From NCBI RefSeq assembly GCF_001043175.1, contig NZ_CP011494.1, positions 1,178,001-1,242,000 on the forward strand: a DNA stretch of 64,000 nucleotides. The letters run 5' to 3'. The stretch comes from Marinobacter psychrophilus. Lineage in GTDB: Bacteria; Pseudomonadota; Gammaproteobacteria; Pseudomonadales; Oleiphilaceae. A program made the translations under genes and the position numbers. Positions 49,463 through 58,269 of this stretch are shown here, piece after piece. The notes under the pieces are model-generated. The model was not told the DNA's origin and searched no databases. It saw only the letters and a program-made list of their open reading frames with translations. The first letter of the stretch is position 1. Every line of letters starts with the position of its first letter.

Positions 49463-49975
49463 ATGGAGCCTATTGTGGTTATCGGCGATTCTGCTGTCAG
49501 TCATCTGCTTATTGATATTGCCCTTCAGCGTCTGCAACTGTTTGACGACACCTTCATTTGCGTGGGCGATTATTCGGTGTCTACAGCGCGTAACGGTGCT
49601 GGCGAACGTGATGGCAGTGGTTGCACGCCCCGGGGCCAACATTATATTCGCGTCATGATTGGCGCTGGGCAACCACTGAACAGCGTATTTCGTGGCCGCC
49701 GCCCAACCGGCGAAATCTACAACCCCGAACTGGCCATTGATCACCCCGAGCGTGACTGGATATTGTCGCGCATTGTGTGGCTGTGTGGCCGGCAGTGGGG
49801 CGTGAATCGCGGCCCCGGGGTCGATACTTTTCGCCGCTTCATATACATTCACGGCACTCCTGACACCGAACCGATGGGCACTCCGTTGTCACACGGTTGC
49901 GTGCGTATGCGTAACGCAGACCTGGTGGCGCTGTTTGCCCGATTACGGCCAGGGATGCCGGTGCTTATTTTTTAG
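49463..49975 (+). CDS. L,D-transpeptidase (YkuD domain) without a visible signal peptide
   Basis: This 170-residue protein is almost entirely a YkuD L,D-transpeptidase domain with the catalytic motif HGTPDTEPMGTPLSHGCVRM (His130, His144, Cys146). Such enzymes form 3-3 crosslinks in peptidoglycan or attach proteins to it, reactions that occur outside the cytoplasm. No signal sequence or membrane anchor is visible, although a similar signal-less layout is common in Pseudomonas-type relatives. It follows psrA by 26 bp and may be cotranscribed. Cellular location and substrate remain open. Confidence 0.88.
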   Translation: MEPIVVIGDSAVSHLLIDIALQRLQLFDDTFICVGDYSVSTARNGAGERDGSGCTPRGQHYIRVMIGAGQPLNSVFRGRRPTGEIYNPELAIDHPERDWILSRIVWLCGRQWGVNRGPGVDTFRRFIYIHGTPDTEPMGTPLSHGCVRMRNADLVALFARLRPGMPVLIF

Positions 49976-50054
49976 TACGTCGATTTTAACCTGTTAGTAC
50001 AGAGCACCGGCAGAGCTGCCAGGCGCACTCTTCGTTTTGCATAAGAGGGATTCC

Positions 50055-51299
50055 ATGATTGAGGAAGGCATAGTGGCCTTTAGTGGCTGGATGACGAACT
50101 TCGAGCTGCTATCTTCGGGCTGGCGCGCGGGTCTAATTGTGTTTGGTCTGGTATTTGGTACCGCAACGGTGGCCTTCATGGTCAGCCGCGTGATTGCCGC
50201 CATGGAACGCAAGTTTATTGAAACCCGCAATATCTGGGATGACGCCATACTGCACGCCATACGTTTGCCTCTGGTGTTTTTTATCTGGTTGCAGGGCGTT
50301 TATTGGGCGGCGGAAGTGGCCTACTACTATTCCGAGGCGGATGTGTTTACCGCCAACGATGCCTTGCTTGAAATTGGCTTCATTTGGGTGGTGAGCTGGG
50401 CTGTTTTGGGCCTGATCAAGCAGATTGAGCAGGTGTTAGTGTCGCCGGTTAAAATGAAAAAACCGATGGATTACACCACGGTTAACGCAATCAGCAAATT
50501 GTCGCGAATGGTTGTCATCATTACCGTCATACTGATTGCGTTGCAAACCCTGGGTTACAGCATTTCCGGGGTACTGGCGTTCGGCGGTGTGGGCGGTATC
50601 GCCATTGGTTTTGCCGCCAAAGACCTGTTGGCCAACTTTTTCGGCGGTTTTATTATCCACCTCGACCGCCCGTTCAAGGTAGGCGATTGGATACGCTCGC
50701 CAGATCGCAATATTGAGGGCACGGTAGAGCAGATCGGCTGGCGTATGTGCACTATCCGTACGTTTGACAAACGCCCGCTTTATGTACCCAACGCTACGTT
50801 TACCACCATTGCAGTAGAAAACCCGTCACGTATGTCTCACCGTAGAATTAGTGAAACGATTGGCGTGCGTTATGAAGATATTGACCGCGTCTCAGGCATT
50901 GTGAGCGACATACGCTCAATGCTGCAAAATCACGACGAGATCGAAGCCCGGCAAACTCTGATTGTGAATTTTCTGGCGTTCAATCACTCCACGCTGGACA
51001 TCATGGTGTATACCTTCACAAAAACCAGCGAGTGGGTGAAGTATCACGAAGTGAAGCAGGACGTGTTGCTGAAAATCAGCGACATCATTATTGGCCATGG
51101 CGCCGAGTTGGCGTTCCCCACCCAAACGCTGCACGTGGCTGATAGCGTTAAGCTGAAGCATTTGGAACACGATTTTGGTCGAGATCAGGGTCGCGGTGAT
51201 ACCGCTAACGAAGCCGGTGAGCGCTCTCTGCGCGACAACCACGAAGAAGCCGTCAGCCAACAGAAGTCGGTAGAGAAGCATTATGCAAAACCTCGTTGA
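50055..51299 (+). CDS. MscS-family mechanosensitive ion channel
   Basis: This 414-residue inner-membrane channel has several N-terminal membrane segments (about 20-45, 70-95, 105-130 and 150-175). The MscS pore helix and adjacent beta domain are recognisable in GGIAIGFAAKDLLANFFGGF and HLDRPFKVGDWIRS. A cytoplasmic alpha-beta domain follows, and a highly charged C-terminal tail ends the protein. ATG 50055 is preferred, with AGAGGGA upstream; TTG 50037 is less likely. The last 17 bp overlap the next gene. Confidence 0.9.
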   Translation: MIEEGIVAFSGWMTNFELLSSGWRAGLIVFGLVFGTATVAFMVSRVIAAMERKFIETRNIWDDAILHAIRLPLVFFIWLQGVYWAAEVAYYYSEADVFTANDALLEIGFIWVVSWAVLGLIKQIEQVLVSPVKMKKPMDYTTVNAISKLSRMVVIITVILIALQTLGYSISGVLAFGGVGGIAIGFAAKDLLANFFGGFIIHLDRPFKVGDWIRSPDRNIEGTVEQIGWRMCTIRTFDKRPLYVPNATFTTIAVENPSRMSHRRISETIGVRYEDIDRVSGIVSDIRSMLQNHDEIEARQTLIVNFLAFNHSTLDIMVYTFTKTSEWVKYHEVKQDVLLKISDIIIGHGAELAFPTQTLHVADSVKLKHLEHDFGRDQGRGDTANEAGERSLRDNHEEAVSQQKSVEKHYAKPR

Positions 51300-52059
51300 G
51301 CAACCCGTTGGCATCATCGGTGGCACCGGCCTGATGGCTCTTGAAGGTTTACAAATAACCGGCGAGCGGAGCACGGCCAATGCCTGGGGTATACCTTCGT
51401 CCGTGCTTACCAGTGGGTTGTTGGGCCAGCAGAATGTGCTGTTTCTGGCCCGCCACGGTAACCCACACCGTATACCGCCTCACCAGATTAACTACCGCGC
51501 CAATGTTCAGGCGCTTTTTGACGCCGGCGTGCGCACGTTGGTGGGCGTTAACGCTGTTGGCGGCATACACCCGGATATGGGGCCGGCCCACATTGTCATA
51601 CCGGACCAGCTGATTGATTACACATGGGGCCGCAGTGGTACGTTTTTTGAGGGCGAACTGGATAACGTCACCCACATTGACTTCACCTGGCCTTACAACG
51701 AGTCGGCGCGGGCGATTTTGATTGAGCAAGCGGAACGTCTGGGACTGAGCTTTTCCAGCCACGGGGTTTATGGTGCCACCCAGGGGCCACGCTTGGAAAC
51801 CGCTGCGGAAGTTCGCCGTATGGAGCGTGATGGCTGTGATCTGGCGGGTATGACCGGCATGCCGGAAGCGGCCTTGGCCGCAGAGTTGGGAATGCGTTAT
51901 GTCAGCTTGTGCCTTGTAGTCAACTATGCTGCAGGTAAAACCGACACGGCGATCACCATGGCGGACATTCAGCGTGCGATTGATGACGGTATGGTTGCCG
52001 TGAAAACGCTGCTAAAGGACTCTGTTGCCGGGCTTGGAGCCCTGCAGACGAAAGCCTGA
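51283..52059 (+). CDS. S-methyl-5'-thioinosine/thioadenosine phosphorylase family protein
   Basis: This 258-residue member of the PNP/MTAP family has IGGTGLMALEGL at the N-terminus, the phosphate-binding FLARHGNPHRIPPHQINYRA, and the ribose/methionine region VYGATQGPRLETAAEV and GMTGMPEAALAAELG. It closely resembles the Pseudomonas protein at the same locus (PA3004), which was characterised as a methylthioinosine phosphorylase, so that activity is favoured over methylthioadenosine phosphorylase. It salvages the by-product of polyamine and autoinducer synthesis. It lies just before the convergent csiV. Confidence 0.9.
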   Translation: MQNLVEQPVGIIGGTGLMALEGLQITGERSTANAWGIPSSVLTSGLLGQQNVLFLARHGNPHRIPPHQINYRANVQALFDAGVRTLVGVNAVGGIHPDMGPAHIVIPDQLIDYTWGRSGTFFEGELDNVTHIDFTWPYNESARAILIEQAERLGLSFSSHGVYGATQGPRLETAAEVRRMERDGCDLAGMTGMPEAALAAELGMRYVSLCLVVNYAAGKTDTAITMADIQRAIDDGMVAVKTLLKDSVAGLGALQTKA

Positions 52060-52081
52060 GCCGTGTTTCGGCGCTGGCAGC

Positions 52082-52735
52082 TCAATCCTCGATTTTTGCG
52101 AAATAAATCAACACGCCGATGGTGGGCGAATCCAGAAAATGGATCTTGCTGCTGCGCATGCGGCGGGTTTCACGGATCCAGGTCAGTAGCTGCGGTTCAG
52201 CCTGAGCGCTGGGCTGCGCCGCTGAGGCAGCATCTTGCCAATGATTCAGGTGAGTTTCGACGTGCAAAAAACGCTTGCGATCGATTTTTATATAACCTTC
52301 CACGTCACGCTGTCTTGCCTGGGGCAACCAGTCGCCAACGGCCACCGCCAGGCGTTCGCCAACGTAGTTCTGCGGAAAATCTTCGAGCCATCCGGCTTTG
52401 GCCAGAATGCGGAAACGGCCGCTGTTGGTCAGCCGTGCGGCGGCACTGTCTAGATACAGGCCGCTGACCTGATCCAATGAGCTGCGCGGTCCACCGTCCT
52501 CAGGTGTAAACCAAAGCGCCTTGTTAATAATCGGCGTGGGGGTGACCGTTTGCCCGCTCATATTCTCGACCAGATTTTCAGGCGCGATAATGCGCTCCAG
52601 AATCACGAATTCCGCGCGATACCGGTCGCTGGCTTGAGCCAGAGGCGTACCCACTACCAGTGTCAAAAGAACCAGCACGGCCATCGTAAAAGGTGAGTTC
52701 GGGTGTTTACGCAAGTCAGTTTCTCCAACAGTCAT
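52082..52735 (-). CDS. csiV: CsiV-like peptidoglycan-binding protein
   Basis: This 217-residue exported protein has a signal segment (MAVLVLLTLVVGTPLAQAS, about residues 18-36). The CsiV fold follows (YRAEFVILERIIAPENLVEN, RTNSGRF-like and DVEGYIKIDRKRFLHVETHL regions). CsiV was described in Shewanella and Vibrio relatives as a partner of the division/cell-wall protein complex. The ATG overlaps the mfd stop (ATGA), so the two are translationally coupled, as at the same position in Pseudomonas. Confidence 0.82.
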   Translation of the reverse strand: MTVGETDLRKHPNSPFTMAVLVLLTLVVGTPLAQASDRYRAEFVILERIIAPENLVENMSGQTVTPTPIINKALWFTPEDGGPRSSLDQVSGLYLDSAAARLTNSGRFRILAKAGWLEDFPQNYVGERLAVAVGDWLPQARQRDVEGYIKIDRKRFLHVETHLNHWQDAASAAQPSAQAEPQLLTWIRETRRMRSSKIHFLDSPTIGVLIYFAKIED

Positions 52736-55700
52736 CGGGGCCGGCCTGAGGATTTGGCCGGTGCCAGTTCATCGAACATAGCGGCAATGCCATCAAGCTT
52801 ACCACCGGTTGAGGTGTCGTTCAGCCGGAAACGGAAACTGTTGGCGCCTTCCAAGCGATACTCACCGGGGTCAGATTGCACTTTCTTAATCAGTGCCAGC
52901 GGGTCTACGCTGGTGCTGTTGCCAAATTCCAGTCGCGCCCATTCCTTGCCAGCGTCTACCTTGATGACGCCCAGAGCCTCGGCGCGCATCCGCAGCGCTG
53001 CCTGGCGCATCAGATTTTTGGCCGGTTGCGGCAGCAATCCAAAACGGTCGATCATTTCTACCTGAAGTTCTTTTAATTGTTCATCATTGGCAACGCTGGA
53101 AATGCGTTTGTACAGCATTAGCCGGTTATGAACGTCTGGCAGGTAATCGTCCGGAATCAGCGCCGGGATGCGCAAATTCATTTCGGTGCCGTGACTCAGT
53201 GGCAGCTCTGCGTTGGGCGTACGGCCTTCGCGGATGGCCTTTACCGCTTCGTCCAGCAGTTGCATGTACAGGGTAAAGCCAATGCTTTCAATTTGCCCGC
53301 TCTGCTCCTCGCCCAGCAGTTCGCCAGCGCCGCGGATTTCGAGGTCTTGGGTGGCCAGCATAAAGCCGGCGCCCAAATCCTGAGCTTCAGAAATAGCCTC
53401 CAGGCGCTTTTTTGCATCTGAGCTGATGGCTTTCGGTGGCGGTGTGAGCAGGTAAGCATAGGCTTGGTGGTGGGATCGGCCCACCCGGCCTCGCAACTGG
53501 TGCAGCTGGGCCAGACCGAATTTATCCGCGCGCTCGATAATAATGGTGTTGGCGGTGGGCACGTCTATGCCGGTTTCAATGATGGTGGTACACACCAGTA
53601 CGTTAAAGCGCTTGTGATAAAAGTCTTTCATGATCTGTTCCAGATCGCGTTCGCGCATCTGGCCGTGGGCAACGCCAACGCGGGCTTCGGGAATCAGTTG
53701 GCGCAGGTCTGCCGCAGTTTTTTCGATGCTGGTCACGTTATTGTGCAGAAAGTACACCTGACCGCCACGCAGGATTTCCCGCAAAATCGCTTCTTTCACC
53801 ATGGGTTCGTCGCGCTGGCGGACAAAGGTTTTTACCGACAAACGCCGCGCCGGTGGTGTCGCAATGATGGACAGGTCACGCAGGTGGCCCATGGCCATAT
53901 TCAAGGTGCGGGGAATGGGCGTGGCGGTCAGGTTGAGCATGTCGACTTCGGCCCGCAGCGCCTTTAACTTTTCTTTCTGTTGCACCCCGAAGCGGTGCTC
54001 TTCATCAATAATCACCAAGCCCAGATTTTTGAACCGAATGTCGCCTTGCAGCAGTTTGTGGGTGCCAATAACAATATCGGCTTTGCCATTTTCCATGGCC
54101 TCCAACGCTTTATTGGTTTGGCTGCCGCTGCGGAAGCGGCTGAGCAACTCTACATTAACGGCGGTATCCGAAAAGCGGTCGCGGAAAGATTCGTAATGTT
54201 GCTGCGCCAGCAGAGTCGTAGGCACCAATACCGCCACCTGTTTGCCAGACCAGGTCGCTACAAACGCGGCGCGCATGGCCACTTCGGTTTTGCCAAAGCC
54301 TACGTCGCCGCAAATCAAACGATCCATCGGGCGCTCGCTGGTCATGTCTTCCAGCACCGCCATAATCGCCACTTCTTGATCCGGTGTTTCCTCGAACGGG
54401 AAGCCAGCCGCAAAGGTGCGGTAGGCTTCCTGCGGGTTCTCGAAGCTGAAGCCTTTGCGGGCTTCGCGGCGGGCGTACACGTCTAAAAGCTCAGCAGCAG
54501 TGTCGCGTATTTTCTCCAGAGCTTTTTTCTTGGCGTTGTTCCAGCGATCGGTGCCCAGCTTGTGCAGCGGCGCGTGTTCGGTGTCGCTGCCGGCGTAACG
54601 TGAAATCAGATGCAGGCTGGACACAGGAACATACAGCTTGGAGCTGCCAGCGTATCCCAGCATCAGAAATTCGCTGGCTTCTCCTTCCACGGTGATGGTT
54701 TCCAAACCCTGATAGCGGCCCACACCGTGGTCAATGTGCACCACCGGCGAGCCGATACGCAGTTCCGAAAGGTCGCGGTAGCCGTCGTCATTTAGTTCAG
54801 TGGGCTTTTCCCGACGCCTGCGTTGCAGCACTCGATCACCGAAGAGAGCCGTTTCGGTGATCAGCGCCAGTTGCCGGTCTGGCAGCACCAAGCCCTGCTC
54901 CATAGGCGCGATGGTAATGCCCAGACTGCATTTTGGGCTATCCAGAAAACTCTGCCAGCTGTCTAGCGCCTGAAGTTGCAGGGATTGTTGGGCGAGGTTG
55001 TCGATCAGCGCTTCGCGCCGGCCAGACGATTCGGCACAAATCAGAATGCGACCGTCGAATTCGCTGATGAACCGTTTTAAGCGCCCGGCAGGGTCCGCTG
55101 CGCGTCCGTCCATGGCGATGTCTGGTAGTTCGCGGGCGGCACAGTTCACGCTGCCGCTGCCGTCGTCGGTGGCTGTGCGGGTGGTTACCCGAGGAAACTG
55201 CTTGAGCAGCCCAAACAGCTCGTCCTGCTGTAAAAACAGCTGGGTTGGCGGCATGATTGGCCGCACGCGGTCGTGGCGGCGTTCTTCATGACGGTTACGG
55301 GTTTCGCTGTCGAACTGCTGCACTGATTCGTTCAGGCCGTCTGCAGTGAACACCCGAGTACTGGCCGGCAGATAATCAAAAAGCGTGGCAGTGGCATCAA
55401 AAAATAGCGGCAAATAATATTCAATGCCTGGCGATGTGATGCCCTGACTGACGTCCTGATACACAGGCGCGCTTTTGTCTGCGTTGGGGAATTGCTCGAA
55501 CCAGCGCCCGCGAAACGCCGAACGGGCTTGTTTATCCCAAGGGAACTCAAACGCCGGCAGCAGTTCCACCTGCTGAATGCGATCGACTGAGCGCTGGGTG
55601 TCCGGGTCAAAGGTGCGCAGGGTTTCAATTTCGTTGTCGAACAAATCAATGCGGTAGGGCTGGCTGGCGCCCATGGGGAAAATGTCCAGAATGGCGCCGC

Positions 55701-56241
55701 GCACAGCGTATTCGCCGTGCTCATAAACATTGTCGGCATAGCGGTAGCCGGCCGCTTCGAGCTGCAAACGCCAGCTGTTGATGTCAAGCGATTGGCCAAC
55801 TTTTAACAGCAGGGTGTTGCCTTGCAAGTAATTTACCGGCGGTAAGCGGTGCATCAGGGTGCGCGCAGGTACAACAAGCACGCCGTGTGCGGTAGAGGGC
55901 AGGCGATGCAAGGTGCGAATGCGGCGGGAAATAATATCCTGATGGGGCGAAAACTGGTCGTAAGGCAGGGTTTCCCAGTCTGGCAGCGACAGCAACTCCA
56001 GACCATCAGCGCTTACGGCCGGGCCGTCTTCTTCTGCTGGCAGGCCCAGAAAAAACCGCATTGCCTGTTCCAGGCGGATGGCATCGGCGGTGCTGCGGGT
56101 GATCACCAGGGTTAACCCCTGATGGTTGCGCGCGCTTTCACAAACTGCCAGAGCGTCACTGCTGCCATGAAGCTGACCCCAGACACGATGATCGGCAGGC
56201 TTTTTTGGGAACTCCGGGGCAAGCAGGGTAGTGCTGGTCAT
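52732..56241 (-). CDS. mfd: Transcription-repair coupling factor Mfd
   Basis: Mfd removes RNA polymerase stalled at DNA lesions and recruits UvrA. The 1169 residues contain the UvrB-like N-terminal region and the RNA-polymerase-interacting (CarD-like) domain (VVHIDHGVGRYQGLETITVE). The RecG-like translocase has Walker A GDVGFGKTEVAMRAA (around residue 645), DEEH in VIIDEEHRFGVQQKEKLK, TATPIPRTLNMAMGHLRDL, and GRVGRSHHQAYAYLL. The C-terminal TRCF domain follows. The length is typical of gammaproteobacterial Mfd (about 1150). It is divergent from gap. Confidence 0.97.
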   Translation of the reverse strand: MTSTTLLAPEFPKKPADHRVWGQLHGSSDALAVCESARNHQGLTLVITRSTADAIRLEQAMRFFLGLPAEEDGPAVSADGLELLSLPDWETLPYDQFSPHQDIISRRIRTLHRLPSTAHGVLVVPARTLMHRLPPVNYLQGNTLLLKVGQSLDINSWRLQLEAAGYRYADNVYEHGEYAVRGAILDIFPMGASQPYRIDLFDNEIETLRTFDPDTQRSVDRIQQVELLPAFEFPWDKQARSAFRGRWFEQFPNADKSAPVYQDVSQGITSPGIEYYLPLFFDATATLFDYLPASTRVFTADGLNESVQQFDSETRNRHEERRHDRVRPIMPPTQLFLQQDELFGLLKQFPRVTTRTATDDGSGSVNCAARELPDIAMDGRAADPAGRLKRFISEFDGRILICAESSGRREALIDNLAQQSLQLQALDSWQSFLDSPKCSLGITIAPMEQGLVLPDRQLALITETALFGDRVLQRRRREKPTELNDDGYRDLSELRIGSPVVHIDHGVGRYQGLETITVEGEASEFLMLGYAGSSKLYVPVSSLHLISRYAGSDTEHAPLHKLGTDRWNNAKKKALEKIRDTAAELLDVYARREARKGFSFENPQEAYRTFAAGFPFEETPDQEVAIMAVLEDMTSERPMDRLICGDVGFGKTEVAMRAAFVATWSGKQVAVLVPTTLLAQQHYESFRDRFSDTAVNVELLSRFRSGSQTNKALEAMENGKADIVIGTHKLLQGDIRFKNLGLVIIDEEHRFGVQQKEKLKALRAEVDMLNLTATPIPRTLNMAMGHLRDLSIIATPPARRLSVKTFVRQRDEPMVKEAILREILRGGQVYFLHNNVTSIEKTAADLRQLIPEARVGVAHGQMRERDLEQIMKDFYHKRFNVLVCTTIIETGIDVPTANTIIIERADKFGLAQLHQLRGRVGRSHHQAYAYLLTPPPKAISSDAKKRLEAISEAQDLGAGFMLATQDLEIRGAGELLGEEQSGQIESIGFTLYMQLLDEAVKAIREGRTPNAELPLSHGTEMNLRIPALIPDDYLPDVHNRLMLYKRISSVANDEQLKELQVEMIDRFGLLPQPAKNLMRQAALRMRAEALGVIKVDAGKEWARLEFGNSTSVDPLALIKKVQSDPGEYRLEGANSFRFRLNDTSTGGKLDGIAAMFDELAPAKSSGRPR

Positions 56242-56346
56242 GTTGGAAAATGTGCCTTTTTCGAATTCGAGAGCCGTTAAATAAGCTGGCCATTCTACCG
56301 CTGCAGAGCAGGAGGGGTCGAGTGGATGTAAAAACGGGCGCTGGAT

Positions 56347-56375
56347 TTGCCGTAGGCGGTGTTAAATTGGATAAT
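56347..56375 (+). promoter_or_regulatory. Candidate sigma-70 promoter for gap
   Basis: TTGCCG at 56347-56352 and GATAAT at 56370-56375 are 17 bp apart, with four of six and five of six matches. They leave a leader of about 60 nt before the GTG of gap. The rest of the 201-bp mfd-gap intergenic region shows no gene. Confidence 0.5.
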
Positions 56376-56442
56376 ACGCCACCGGATTTTTTTCATGTTT
56401 ACTTTGCATTCCCAAAACGTTTCTATCCAGAGGTCTTAAACC

Positions 56443-57912
56443 GTGAGCCACGAACAGATCCACCAGCACCTGTCGAACTGGACAGAGCGCGAATCTACCG
56501 CCGAAGCCATGATCCCGCTAATTGGACGCCTGTACCGCCGTAACAACGTTGTCACGTCGGTTTACGGCCGCTCGGTGATCAATCAGTCCGTGATTGATAT
56601 CATTCGCGCTCACCGCTATGTGCGTCAGGTAGAAGACAGCGAGCTGTCGGTACATGACACCCTGCCAATTCTTCAGGCGATGGACGCCATGGAGCTGGGG
56701 CGCGGCCACGTAGACATCGGCAAGCTGGCGGTCAAATTCAGTGCCGTTGGTGGTGATCTGAACGAGTTTCTTACGCAGGAAATCGGAACCATCGCGGGTT
56801 TGTACGCTTCCCAGTCGGAAGAAGACGCCCAAAACGACACCAAAGACATCGTGCTTTACGGTTTCGGCCGTATCGGCCGCTTGTTGGCCCGTATTCTGAT
56901 TGAAAAAGCCGGTGGCGGTAACAACCTGCGTTTGCGTGCCATCGTTGTGCGCCATGGCGGTGCCGACAATGATCTCGAAAAGCGTGCCAGCCTGCTTCGC
57001 CGCGACTCCGTTCACGGCCCCTTTAATGGCACTATTCGTGTTGACGCGGAAAACTCCGCGCTGATCGCGAACGGCAACTTTATCAGAGTGATTTACTCCG
57101 CCGGGCCAGACCAGGTGGACTACACCCAGTACGGCATCAAGAATGCCATTGTGATCGACAACACCGGCATGTGGCGCGATGAAGAAGGCTTGGGTCTGCA
57201 CTTGAAATCCAAAGGCGTCAGCCGCGTGATGCTGACCGCGCCGGGCAAAGGTGATATTAAGAATATTGTTTACGGCATTAATAACGACTGGATTACTGAC
57301 GACGATAAAATTCTGTCGGCCGCCTCGTGCACCACCAATGCCATTACCCCGGTGCTGAAGGCTATCTATGACGAATACGGCATTGAAGATGGCCACGTAG
57401 AAACGGTGCACTCTTACACCAACGACCAAAACCTGATCGACAACTACCACAAAGGCAGTCGTCGTGGCCGCAGTGCGCCGCTGAACATGGTCATTACCGA
57501 GACCGGCGCTGCCAAAGCGGTGTCAAAGGCCCTGCCAGAACTGAAAGGCAAGCTCACGGGTAACGCCATTCGTGTGCCCACGCCTAACGTTTCCATGGCG
57601 ATTCTGAACCTGAATCTCAAAACAGACGTGGATGTAGAGAGCGTTAACGAATACTTGCGTGACATAGCGCTGCACTCAGAACTGCAAAAGCAGATTGACT
57701 ATGTAAACTCCACAGAAGTGGTGTCGACGGATTTTGTTGGCTCGCGCCACGCCGGTATTGTGGATGCCCAAGCAACGATTGCTGCCGGAAAACGCCTGAT
57801 TCTGTACGTTTGGTATGACAACGAATTCGGCTACAGCGCACAGGTTATAAGGGTTGTTAGCCAGATGGCTGGCATCAACTATCCTGTTTTCCCCAAGCGC
57901 GTCCGCGGCTGA
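56443..57912 (+). CDS. gap: Glyceraldehyde-3-phosphate dehydrogenase with N-terminal extension
   Basis: This 489-residue enzyme interconverts glyceraldehyde 3-phosphate and 1,3-bisphosphoglycerate. The NAD-binding domain begins only at about residue 136 (IVLYGFGRIGRLLARIL). The catalytic Cys296 is in SAASCTTNAITPVLKAI, and the typical C-terminal WYDNEFGYSAQVI is present. An N-terminal extension of about 130 residues is absent from ordinary GapA enzymes but is present in the Pseudomonas PA3001 type. The GTG start 56443 follows AGAGG at about 14 bases. A strong terminator lies downstream. Confidence 0.93.
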   Translation: MSHEQIHQHLSNWTERESTAEAMIPLIGRLYRRNNVVTSVYGRSVINQSVIDIIRAHRYVRQVEDSELSVHDTLPILQAMDAMELGRGHVDIGKLAVKFSAVGGDLNEFLTQEIGTIAGLYASQSEEDAQNDTKDIVLYGFGRIGRLLARILIEKAGGGNNLRLRAIVVRHGGADNDLEKRASLLRRDSVHGPFNGTIRVDAENSALIANGNFIRVIYSAGPDQVDYTQYGIKNAIVIDNTGMWRDEEGLGLHLKSKGVSRVMLTAPGKGDIKNIVYGINNDWITDDDKILSAASCTTNAITPVLKAIYDEYGIEDGHVETVHSYTNDQNLIDNYHKGSRRGRSAPLNMVITETGAAKAVSKALPELKGKLTGNAIRVPTPNVSMAILNLNLKTDVDVESVNEYLRDIALHSELQKQIDYVNSTEVVSTDFVGSRHAGIVDAQATIAAGKRLILYVWYDNEFGYSAQVIRVVSQMAGINYPVFPKRVRG

Positions 57913-57954
57913 GTTGGTCGCGCTGGCTCTGAGATAATTGCCTGGCGAGTGAAT

Positions 57955-57990
57955 AAAAGCCCCTTCAGTTCGTACTGATGGGGCTTTTTT
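57955..57990 (+). terminator. Rho-independent terminator after gap
   Basis: AAAAGCCCCTTCAGT and ACTGATGGGGCTTTT pair over 15 positions with one mismatch around a TCGT loop, and a run of six T follows. It lies 43 bp after the gap stop and separates gap from the nqr operon. Confidence 0.92.
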
Positions 57991-58072
57991 CTAGCGCGGT
58001 ATAAACACACCCTCTTTACTTGGAGCAAGAAACTGGTGGGCCTTTGCGGTAGAAATGCCGGCCCCGACTCTC

Positions 58073-58078
58073 TATAAT
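58073..58078 (+). promoter_or_regulatory. Possible -10 element upstream of nqrA
   Basis: A perfect TATAAT lies about 190 bp before nqrA in the 280-bp stretch after the gap terminator. No good -35 hexamer is seen at 16-18 bp, so an activator-dependent promoter is possible. If used, it gives a long, possibly structured leader. Confidence 0.35.
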
Positions 58079-58131
58079 AAGCGCGATTTTGGTTATGTCT
58101 GACGCCCGCTTCTTATCCTTCCTTTGCCACC

Positions 58132-58200
58132 GGTATGTGCTTGCGTAATGCCAACCGCCTTACGGCAAGCCACTTAACACCAAACCGGTGAGGTATGTGC
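58132..58200 (+). other. Structured leader region of the nqr operon
   Basis: GGTATGTGC occurs at 58132-58140 and again at 58192-58200. Between them CTTGCGTAA (58140-58148) pairs with TTACGGCAAG (58160-58169) with one bulged G and an 11-base loop. No open frame of note lies here. This may be a regulatory leader RNA or protein-binding sites; no known riboswitch was recognised. Confidence 0.35.
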
Positions 58201-58269
58201 GGGAAGTTCGAGGTAATGCGTCTGGCGTGGTAAATACATCGAATAGTTTATGATGATTGGATGAGGCTA

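Noticed and set aside
56250..56543. 97-codon frame in the mfd-gap intergenic region
   Set aside because: It overlaps the gap promoter and start, has no domain, and gap explains the downstream part.
56518..57450. 310-codon open frame antisense to gap
   Set aside because: It mirrors the gap coding sequence and has no independent support.
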